The translations under genes were made by a program, and so were the position numbers. Below are positions 13,401 through 25,400 of a stretch of DNA of 64,000 bases, piece after piece. The notes below the pieces were generated by a model. That model saw only the letters and a list, made by a program, of their open reading frames with translations. It was not told the DNA's origin and did not search any database. Where the stretch lies: assembly GCA_949825065.1 (NCBI GenBank), contig OX463844.1:27003056-27067055 (forward strand), read 5' to 3'. Numbering within the stretch: position 1 is the first letter of the stretch; the number at the start of each line of letters is the position of its first letter. This DNA comes from Odontocerum albicorne (taxonomy: Eukaryota; Arthropoda; Insecta; Trichoptera; Odontoceridae).

Positions 13401-16400
13401 CTGATCCCACCAAACAGAGTATTGTCTTCCGTCCATAGCGATTTGGCCTTGCAGACGATGTCACTGGTTTGCTTGGAGTTACCCATGATCTTTTATGCTT
13501 AGGATTCTCGAAATATATCCATTTTTCATCGCCAGTCCCAATTCGTTGGAGAAATTATTTTCTTTTGTACCTGGCGAGCAGCATTACGCAAGTGGTTTTT
13601 CACTTTTCCTGCTGTCTTTCATTCAGTTCATGTGGAACCCATTTTGCTACCCATGGTTTTCAAACGTATAGAAACGGCTTCTCGTGTCACATTTAATTGA
13701 TCCGCGAGTTGTTGTTGCGTTTGAGCATCATTCTCATCCAACAATGCTTGCAATTCGGCGTCTTCAAACTTTCTTGGTGGTCTTCCACGTTCTTCGTTTC
13801 TCCCATCAAAATTGCAACTTTTGAATTTTTTAAACCACTCAAAGCATTGTGATTTACCAACAGCATGCTCACTGTAAGCTTTGACAAGCATTCGATGCGA
13901 TTCTGCAGCAGTTTTCTTCAAATGGTAACAGAAAATCAATGCTGTCAGCGAATCGTAGTTTTCAAGCACAAAAGCAGACATGTTCAACACCATGAAAACA
14001 TATGTAGTTGTATTAAACTTGGATTGTTGTGAGTAAAAGTATTTGACAAATGTAAACACAAGAAAATGACGTGGCTTGACAGTCACTACATTTACAAGCC
14101 ATCTATGAGCAAATTCCGGTTTCATATTTACAGACCTGGTATGTTAGATTTCTTATTTTTGACAATTAGCATAATTGCACGGTAACTAAGAATTGACACT
14201 CTAAAAGTAAAACTCATTGAGTGACAATTTTTATTTTTATACAAAACATGTTTTGAATATACTAGAATGAAAATATATTATTTTTTCATTTCTAAATTAT
14301 ATTTTAACTACAGTAATATTAAAAAAAATTGGCTCTATTTTTCTGACCAGATTTTGAATGAATTGCAATTTGAATGCAGATGAAATAAAAAAAAACAAGA
14401 TTTATGAATGTAGAAAAAGCAAAAGAAGTATATTTAGATGTACGGGTTTTATACATATAACGTATCAATCAACAGTTGACGGGACTAACCAACAAATGGC
14501 GCCTCTAATAACAAATCCATACCATTCTCAGTTAGTACCAGCCTTTAGAAGTTACGTGTCAAACTTTCACGACATTCCGACATTGTGTCATTGACTTACA
14601 GTGGTTTCAGTGACGCTATTTTTGGTATTTTCAAAACAGTGGAAAAAACCGAATTTCGTGTGTTGATAAAACATTGCTTTTTAATGGAAAAAATACCTTT
14701 CAAACTCAGCGATGGCTTGAAAAGTGTCATCCGGGCTCTGCTCCGTCGAAAACAACCATTTGTCGGTGGTATGCTGATTTCAAACGCGGTCGTACAGACA
14801 CAAATGATGCTGAACGCTCTGGTCGTCCAAATGAGGCTGTTACACCAGAAGACATAAAAAAAACCCTCAAAATTGTGATGGAAAATTGCAAAGTAAAGTT
14901 GCGTGAGATAGCTGACATCCTGAAGATACCATTTGGTAGTGTTTACACTATTTTGCATGAACATTTGGTCGTGAAAAAAACTTTCCAAATGGGTGCCGCG
15001 TTTGCTCACAATGGAACAGAAACAATACATCGATGATTCAGAGCGCTGTTTGGCACTGTTTATGCGAAATAAACAAGAGTTTTTGAGTCAGTATGTGACA
15101 ATGGATGAAACTTGGATCCACCACTATACTCCGGAATTAAACTGACAGTCAGCTGAGTGGAGAGCAGCCGGTGAAAGTCGTCCGAAGCGACCAAAAACTC
15201 AATAGTCGGCCGGGAAGGTTTGAATTTTGGGATGCGCATGGTATAATATTCATCGATCACCTTGAAAAGGGAAAAAACATCAATAGCGAATATTACATAG
15301 CGTTATTGGAGCGTTTGAAGGCAGAAATTGCAAAAAAACGACCCCATATGAAGAAGAAAAAAGTTCTCTTTCATCAGTACAATGCACCGTGTCACATTGA
15401 TGGTAACGATGGCCAAATTGCATGAGTTGAACTTCGAATTGCTTCCGCACCCACCTTATTCTCCAGATTTGGCCCTCAGCGATTATTGGCTGTTCGCAGA
15501 CCTCAAAAAGATGCTCCAGGGAAAGAGATTTGGCTCCAATGAAGAAGCGATTGCCGAAACTAACGCCTATTTTGAAACCAAAGATAAATCGTTCTACACG
15601 GCTGGCATAGAAAAGTTAGGAAAGCGTTGGAATGAATGTATCACTCTTGAAGGAGACTATGTTGATGAATAAAGAAGAATTTTGGCAAACAAATGTTGTT
15701 TTAGTAGTTAGTCCAGGGAATTATTGATTGATGTGTTAAGCTGTATTCTCACTTTATAGTGGACATAGTACAAGCTGCTTTTGGGTCACTTGTGAGTTCA
15801 CAATAGTATGCCTATGGAATGGCAAGATTTTTGTGCAGAGATAGATTGTGCCAGCAAACTACCGGGAATTTCCCGGCGGGCTGATATTCAAATTATTCGA
15901 AATATTTAGTATACAATTTTAAATTTAATAAACTCAGTTAATTTGATCACTCATTCACAGGCAAGGAAAGGTCACTTAGTGACGATATTTCCACTTATAT
16001 TGCACTAAGACGTCTATCTTCCAGCCCGTTGCATCTGTCTTCCAACCAAATTGCAGGTTCGATTCCTGTACCCAGATTTTTTAAAAAGAGGTCGAGTCTG
16101 GATGATGAATGTAAACTTAAAACTTATTTATTTAGTAGGATAAACAAGAACAATCGGAAATAGTTTGAGCATGTGGATGAAATAAATGTAGAAAGATTGA
16201 AAAAACAAATATATAGTGAAAATGTGAGTGGAATATGTGGTAGAGAAAAACCAAGAAAAATATGGTAGAGCCAAATGAATGTTATTCGAAAGAAGGAAAT
16301 CTGAAAATTATGAAAACTTATATGAGTTGTATGAGGTGAAAGATGTGTTGTGATGAGAAAGTCTGTTCTTTCCTCTTTGCCTACTCCGAGAGAAATGGCG

Positions 16401-19400
16401 TGATAGTATGTATATATGTAAGTAATTCATTTCTATGCAAGAAAAAAAATCAAAACCAAAAATCATTTCAGTTACAATATAAACAAACCATTACTAAAAT
16501 AAAAGGTTTTCCAGGAAGTAATTCCATATTTTATGCCAAATTCAAATGCAAAACTGCACAAAATGCTTGTGAACAGTGTTTTTTTTATATTTTCAGTACC
16601 TTAGCAATATTTTGTGTTATTTTTTCCTTTACAGTAGTTAAAAACCATCCAACATCAAAAAAACAATTTATTTTTTCCATCTTCAAAATGACGCCAAAAA
16701 CCCTTTTGAAAAATGCACTTTACCTTTCATATTAAAATATATTCAGCACGTTTGGAATGAAGTTAGCAATGAAAACATTCCTAACATCTATCCAAAAAAA
16801 TACGAAACTACTTTGCGGACAACCCAAATACATAATAAATATTTTACTATAATAAAAAAACTTACTAAGGTCCATTTAATGTAAAATGTCAGAATGCACT
16901 TTTGGAGCCTAGCCCTTTAACTGCCGGCAGGTACATGTATGGCGGTACCCAGCACGCCGCGAATTTTACGACAAAAATAAAACCTTCTAAACATATCGTT
17001 ATTGAAAGTGTAATAAAGTTTATTTATAAAACTTACCAAATAAATGAAGAGCGCGCCAGTCGTGCAGTCATTTATCCATAATCATAAAATTAATTGTTCA
17101 TGGTGCAGGGTTGTCACAAAATTTGTCATAGAAAATATGAAAACTAAATTATATGTCAAAAATAATTGTTTATGTTAGTTTAATATTAAAAGTATACACA
17201 CACACACTATGATTTAAAAAAAATAAAAGTCTTCTATCGTATGATAAGTCTCAAAACAAGTATCCACGCAGAGAGCCACTTTGCACTGTTTGCATTGATA
17301 TCTCGATTCTTTCCGTATTTTTTTGGACAAACACACTACACATCTCTTCATTGATTTAACTTTATCCTCTTTTGTAGGTAATTTACCCATAAAATGCCTT
17401 TCTGTTAGACGTGATGGTAATTCCAATTGGCTCTTCCTTGGCGCGGATTTGGAGGTCACATCACGTTTGTGCTCATGTATAAGTTGCCGAAATACTTCTA
17501 ACTGAAATTGTGCTAGCGGCACCCGTTTTCCCGTTTTTTGACAGTGTACTATATGGGCATTTAATAAAGAAAGGTCCAAAAAGTGGAAAAACATTTTTTT
17601 ATACCATCTCATCGTTTTTCGCGATGAGTGTGTATTTGACAGTGCCATGTCAGATTTATCGACCGCATCCATATTTTTGTTGTAGTCCTGAACGCATTTA
17701 GGTTTGAATATTGATTCATGTCGGTAGGTGGTTTTTCCTGTATCGGTAAGGTTAGCAGGATGCAGAGTTGTAAGCATCGATACCTCCCTTTTATCCTTCC
17801 AAATTTGTGCCGAAACGGTAACTGTGTGAAAAGCTTTCATTTCGCCTTTTTTTAATTTTTCAGTTAGTTTTGGCATTCCTTTTCGGTTCATCCTAACAGT
17901 ACCGCAAGCATTTGTTTTTCGGGCGTGTAGTTTTTGAAACAAAGTTGGGCTGGTGTACCAATTATCCACATACAACGTGTGTCCACGATCTAAATATGGC
18001 TCCATTAGTGACATAACTACACTGCCCGAAATACCGATGTGTGGGTGTGTCACATATTTTGTCGATTTTCCAGTATAAACAATAAAATTCAATACATAAC
18101 CCGTAGCACAATCACATATGACAAAAAATTTTATGCCGAAACGGCTGGCTTTAGACGGAATATATTGACGAAACCACAACCTGCCTTTGAAAAGCAACAA
18201 ACTTTCATCGATACATATATTCATGTAAGGATACATGTATTATCCAAAAATGCTTTTGAAATGGTCAACGAGGAATCGTAATTTGAACATCTTGTCTCCA
18301 CTTGCTTGTTGCGTGTTGTCGCAGAAATGAAGCATTCTAAGAATTATCTGGAATCGGTTGCGGGACATGGTATCGGAATATATTGGTGAAAACAACAATA
18401 TATCAGTAGACCAGTGATCTTCTATCTTATTCCTTGAGTTGCAGGCCATCAAAATAGATATCGCAAGAAAGAGGTATAATTCTTCGACTGTTACGTCTAC
18501 CCACTGTTTTAGCCTCCAACTTAATTCGTTGCAGTTGTTTTTGACGTATTGGTACTGCTTATTGGATTGATCGGCGATAAAATTCATAAGCGTGCTGTTC
18601 ATAAACAGTTTGAAAAAGTCTACTTCTCTGGTACCAACACTCTCTACATCCGCTCCTGATTTTGAGCTAGAGAACGAGTTGACAATGGGAATAAAGTCAT
18701 CCGTTTTCCATTCAAAAACTGGTGCCGATTCATCAAACCCGGGAACGTTCGACACATCTGGTTCCTCATCATCAGAATCGACACTCAAATCACTGTCATC
18801 AGAGTCGGCAGTGACGGCAACTCTGTCCATAAATTCTCCGCACGGTTGAGTGTTTTGAGATGTACTAGGCTCTTCTTCCATTTAGTGTGGATCGAATATC
18901 AAAAACTTTATAACGTATACAAAAAATGTACATAAAAATTTGACAACGTGCGATTAGGTTCCGACACTCGTAAAATTATAAAATAAACTAACAGATTCAC
19001 AACACAACAGGCACAATAGTAAAATTTAGCACGAAAATACACTGACAAAATGCGAAATAACTATGTCAAAACACTTTTTTTTCTCTCATAAAGTAATTAT
19101 GATAAAACTTATTCAACAGAAATAAAAATCAGAAAATTCTACCGCGAAATAAGTTTCAAATATAATATGAACCGCTATACATGGAACACGAAATAAAACT
19201 GTACTCTGTAGACGAAAAATTATATACGCAAAACATCGATAGAAATTCGGGGATTCCTAAAAATCCCGGCAAATAAACGGCTATTACACAACCCTGAGCG
19301 CCATCAGTTGTTCCGACGACAAAGCTCTCTTTAATTTACGTTTAAAGTGGTAAAAACAAATTCTGTTTCAATTCTAAGTATGCAAAGATATTCACAATAG

Positions 19401-22400
19401 ATGCCACTATGTGTTCAATATATTTGTACATTTTAAATAATTTATTTTCTTTAGTAAAATCCCATTTAAAACGGCGCGTCTTAAGACGTAATTTGTGTAT
19501 GAGCGGCGCTCCGTTCACAGAAAATTATGCGTCTTAAGACGCTTTTGGCAGTTAAAGGGCTAGAAATTTAAGAGTCAAAAAAATAACTGTTTATTTTTCA
19601 GACATTACATGATACTGATGCCTCTTATGTGCTTTATCGTCCCCACCATCATTCCTTGGTACTTCTGGCAAGAGAAAATATGGGTATCGTGGTATGTGGC
19701 AGGGGTCATGAGATTCACCCTTTCCCTCAACATGACATGGCTTGTCAATAGTGCTGCTCACATCTGGGGCAACAAACCCTATGACAGGTATTATTAAATA
19801 ATTATCTTTATTCTAATATGTATTATTTATTACACCAGCAAAGCCCATCCATGATCATTGTTAAAAAAATATTTGATAGGCATGAGTGAGTTAAATTTTC
19901 AGTCATCTTGTTAATGGAAGACGCCTCTGCTCATTTAATTGTGTGTAAACTGTTGTCTGCAGCAAACATGGTCTTGACAAGATAAACATTTAATTGTGTC
20001 TAAAGTCTGCAGCAAACATGGTCTTGACAAGATAAACAAACATAGATTGATTTTTTTATGGAAGAATCTAAACACTTGATAGGATTATAGTTTATTTTGA
20101 CATTCACATAGTAAAAATTATATGGGAACATTGTATCATATCTTTGCAATGTTATTTTTAACCCTGAGAGATCGGCGCACTGCTATAGCAGTGGAAGAAA
20201 TTTGTTCAACCCTTGTATTCTTAATTGAATATCATTCATTTAGAATACAAGGGTACATATTCTAAAATATATTTATGTTGTAAAAATATTTGTTTTTTGT
20301 TTTTTTGTTGTTTAAAATAAATATTTATCACGAACGTCCGAATCATAAATATATCTCAGCACTAGATAGACAATTATATTTTTTTCTCGTAGCGCTCTCA
20401 GGGTTAAAAAGCTTAACAAATTGTAAGCAATATTGGTGTCGAACCGTTTCAGGATCATATGGAGAAGAATCACAAAACTGTTAATATGCTAAAATAATTC
20501 TAGCATGGTAATTAACAAAATTGAGTCACTTGACAAATAAAAAATGTTATATTGAAGAATTATTTTTTTTGCATAAACATCGTCGGATTATTGATATAAA
20601 TTGGTTAATACAAAAACTCTGAAAAACATAATTTTTTTAGTAATTATCATCTAGACATTGTGCGCGTCTGGTGAAAATTGATATTTTAACTGGAAATATT
20701 ATTTAACACAGTAAAAAATATGTCAGTGTCCAGATACATGAATAATATTTTGGAAGCAATTCCATCTTCTCAATTGAAATATCTCAGAAAAAGTCAAATA
20801 TTAGTTACCAATTTGTGCCAGAAATTCGACAATATGACACTTAAACTTGATATAGGTATTAATAGCATTCCTGCTATCTGTCTATAATGATAATTTGTAT
20901 TATACTTTATTGTTATTGGGATAAATATGTAGTTTTTTTGCTTTTTATAGATATATTGGAGCAACAGACAATTTGAGAGTTGCTTTGGGAGCTGTTGGTG
21001 AGGGCTGGCATAATTATCATCATACATTCCCATGGGACTACAAAGCAGCTGAGTTAGGAAACTATAGAGCAAACCTTACCACTGGTTTCATAGACTTCTT
21101 TTCCTTATTAGGTGAAATTACTTTTCACATTTAAACATTTTCATTTTATTTGAATAAATAGTTGTGAGACCAAAATAAGAAAGAAGAAAATAACAAAGAC
21201 AAACAAATATATTAATAAGACAAGTTATAAAAATTTAATGACCCAATAAATCATTATGATACATTTTCAGAAATACTAAAATCAATAAATGTTATCTATA
21301 GAACCATTTTTTGTGGATTCAGGGAGAGTTTAAATGGGTCTATCAAGTGTCCTTACTGATTCTCTATCCTGTGCACCTTCAGGGGAGCGCAAACAAGACT
21401 AAAGATGAGGTGAAAGCCTTGAAACCGGTAGGGTTATACCGCCACAAAAAAGTGAAATACAGTGTTTGATAAATATAAATTACAATGTCTTTAAACCTCC
21501 ACAACGTTAATGCCTTAACTATAAACAACATATTTAAACGGTATTTTTTCCCATTAAAAAGCAATGTTTTATCAACACACGAAATTCGGTTGTTTCCATT
21601 ATTTTGAAAATAGCAAAAGTAGCGTCACTAAAACCACTGTAACTCAATGACACAATGTCGGAATGTCATGAAAATTTGACGCGTAACTTCTAAAGGTTGG
21701 TACTAACTGAGAATGGCATGGATTTGTTATTAGAGGTGCCATCTGTTGGTTAGTCCTGGGACATATTGATCGATGTGTTAACAGTTTCATAGTTATCAAC
21801 TCAATGACACATTGTTTATTTTATAAAAAAACAGCTTTTAAGGATCAGTAAATAAATTCAGGTTGAATGAAGTATGAAAGGCTGATTTAGCAAATTGCCA
21901 ATCTCTTCCAACCGACTATCGCATTATCGAACTCCTGGAATCAGCTTAAATGTTGAGATGGATAATAAAGCCGAAAATTGTTGACACAAAAAAGTACTTT
22001 ATTAATTTAGTTTTTTTGTTAACTACACTTTCCTTATATACATTAGAAACTGGCGGATGTATTCCCATGTGGCAATTTCTTTCAACTAACCAAAAAAATG
22101 TTGACGAAAACTAAGATGAAAACCAGACTGATTCCCTTTTTAAACAAGCTGGGTGCAAACAGGATTTCAATCTGCAAATTTCAAGTTAGATGACAGATGT
22201 TTTACTAACTAGGCCACAGAGGTTGTCATTAAAATAATAAACAAATTATTACTTATGTCGCAAGTGATTCATAAAGTATATACAATATATTGATTAAAAG
22301 GCGATAAATTGTGTAAAGCAGAGAAAAATAATTTGTGACCTAAACATGCTCTTTGAGGAGAGTATAAATGGTAATAGATGTTGAAAAACTGTAAAAGTAA

Positions 22401-25400
22401 ATAATATCTATGATTTATTCCCAGTTACTCATTGTCTGAGAGATGTTCCTTCAGAGGAGTAGAAATTTGAGGTTGATTTCATATTTATCAAATAAATTTA
22501 CTGTCCCAAATCGATCCAATAGGGTGGGGCATACAACAGGGCTTTCACCATTGCTGCTTCTGTAGCGTGGAATAGTCTGCCTCTAAGTGTTAGATATATG
22601 GGTGTATGCAGCTTTAGGAAGCATTTGAAGACAGCCTTTTTTGGAAGGTCAAATTCAACATTTATGATTTTATATGAACACTATGCATGCACATTAACTA
22701 CATTACACATAAAACTGAATGTATTACTATCATATATGGGAAGATCTAAACATTTGCTTAGTCCTTCTCCATTCATTCCTTCTACATACCCAAGCCATCT
22801 CAGAGTGCTCTTCTTCATCTTACTCAACACACATATAATATTGTCTGGCAAAACAATTAGTAGTTCCAAATAGTACTTAATTTGTGTTGTAATCCTAACT
22901 GGTATTTTTTTACTATCAATCAAGGATCATTGTAGAAGGCACTAAACTTGCAGGTAGAAAATATTTGGATTTTAACAAGCGCTGAAGTTTTGAAGATCAA
23001 TTGTAAACCGACAGATTATACTAAAAATTGTTGCCAATTAATAAAAAGTAAATAAAAAAATTCTATAGTTCATATTATGGGCCAGCAAATCTTATCTAAT
23101 GTTTATCATAAATATTAACAATTTCATCTCTATTTAAGTATATCCTATGTAAAAATATATCAGGTCTATAAATACAATATGAAACTGGAATTTTTTTATA
23201 GAAAATACACATTTATTGTATGAAAATGGTAAAAAATATTTTATTCAAAGTATTGCCCATCGCTAGCTACACATTTTCCCCATCTCTCTGGCAATTTGTG
23301 GATGCCACGCCAAAAAAACTGTTGCTCTTTTGAGGCAAACCAATCATCGAGCCATTTTCGTAAGAAGTGAAGCGCTGCTCAGTAAGTACGTGTCCCCTCG
23401 ATGCAAATAAGTAATAATCAGATGGAGCTAAGTCTGAGTAAGCCGCATGCAAAAGTATTTGCCAACTAAATGCCTCAATCGTTTCCTTGACCGGTTTTGC
23501 TGTGTGCGATGGTGCATTATCATGAAGCAAAATCACTTTGTGTTGCCTCTTTTGATATTCTGGTAGTTTTTCCAAAATGCTTGGTTCAAATCCATCGTTT
23601 GTTGTCGATAGCGTTCAGTATTACGGTTTCGCCAGGTTTTAGCAGCTCATAATAGATAACACCCTTCTGATCCCGCCAAACACAGAGAATTGTCTTCCGT
23701 CCATAGCAATTTGGCCTTGCAGTCGATGTCACTGGTTTGTTCGATGTCACTGGTTTCTTTCCCATGGCTTTCAAACATATGGAGACGGCTTCTCGTGTCA
23801 CATTTAATTGATCCGCGAGTTTTTTTTGCGTTTGAGCGTCATCCTCATACAACAATGCTTGCAAGTCTTCAAACTTTCTCGGTGGTCTTCCACGTTCTTC
23901 ATTTCTCACGTCAAAATCGCCCCTTTTGAATTTTTAAAACCACTCAAAGCACTGTGATTTACCAAGAGCATGCTCACCGTAAGCTTCGACAAGCATTCGA
24001 TGCGATTCTGCAGCAGTTTTCTTCAAATGGTAACAGAAAATCAATGCTGTCCACAAATCGTAGTTTTCAGGCACAAAAACAGACATGTCCATATAATTTA
24101 ATACAACTACATATGAAAACATATGTAGTTGTATTAAACTTGTATTGTTGTGAGTTAAAAGTCTTTGACAATTGTAAACACAAGAAAAAGGCGCCAATGA
24201 CGCAGTTTGACAGTCACTACATTGACAACTAGGGCCATCTATGTGTAAATTCCGGTTTCATATTTACAGACCTGGTACATACTTTACTTCCGAATTGCTA
24301 GAAAATGATTACTGTCTAAGTTTATAACCAATGTAATATTTAGGGTTTACCTAGTGACTTAACTTTTGTTAACTCTGTGACTTCACTTTTGGTGACACTA
24401 AGAACAGTATTGCAAACAATTTAAAAAATATTTTTACCAAGCTGAATTTATCTTTGTAATGTAAAATATGTCTAAAACATATCATTCATTTATCATATTA
24501 AATTAACGAAGAACCCTTAGTTAAAAAATATCCAATTTTTTGCTTTATTGTGACATTCGATTTTATATCACTAAGAATTATATTATGCCTTAAAAAGAAT
24601 ATTATAGTCAATTAGGCTATTCAAGATTCCAAATATCACAGAGCATGACCCAATTAAGTCATTCCTCAATAGGTTGATATTCTTATTATGAAACGAGTTC
24701 ATGTGCTAAATAAAATACAAAAAACAAAATATATTAGTTGTTCCTCGGTATCTGTGGGAGATTGGTTCCAGGACCTCCAGCACACATCCTTCCATATACT
24801 TTGAATTGATATATTACTTATAATACCTAATATAATGTAAATATTAGGCAAATAATTCTTATACCGTATTTTTTAGAACATAATGTCTATACATGTTCAG
24901 TACTAAAACTCCCAAATGTTCATCAGCAAAAATGTAATTTTTATAAAACACTTACAGATTGCTCTAGTTTAATGGCCTGAAAGAAAAATACATAGAAAAA
25001 AATACGGGGTAAATTGATGTATTGCTTTTTGGAATTTTATGAATTTATTTTTTAATATATTCGATATGTGGTTGGAAGTATATGAAGGGCTGACTGTATA
25101 CGAAAATACATTTGAAGTAGCAGTATACCAATGTTTACTTCCCATTCCAATAACTCAAGAGTTGGTTACCTCTGGAAAACCATAGCACCCCACTGCCCCC
25201 GCTATAAAATTTCACTTTTTGTTCATTGCTCATATTTCTTGTGAAAAAAATATACATTCGAAAAACAAAGATATCTAATATTAACATATTTCATTTAACT
25301 TTAGGTTGGGCATACGATATGAAGACAGTATCCGAATCTATAATCAGGAAACGTGTTCTAAGGACAGGTGACGGGACCCACAAGTTCAGTCAGGAGCATT

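Noticed and set aside
17160..17215. Short (CA)n run as a regulatory or structural element
   Set aside because: Only about five CA units (acacacacac) inside the piggyBac 3' region; ordinary microsatellite.
18240..18881. Two separate genes in the piggyBac element (18881-18240 and 18236-17214)
   Set aside because: They are in the same frame, separated only by TAA and TAC. Together they make one normal-length transposase.
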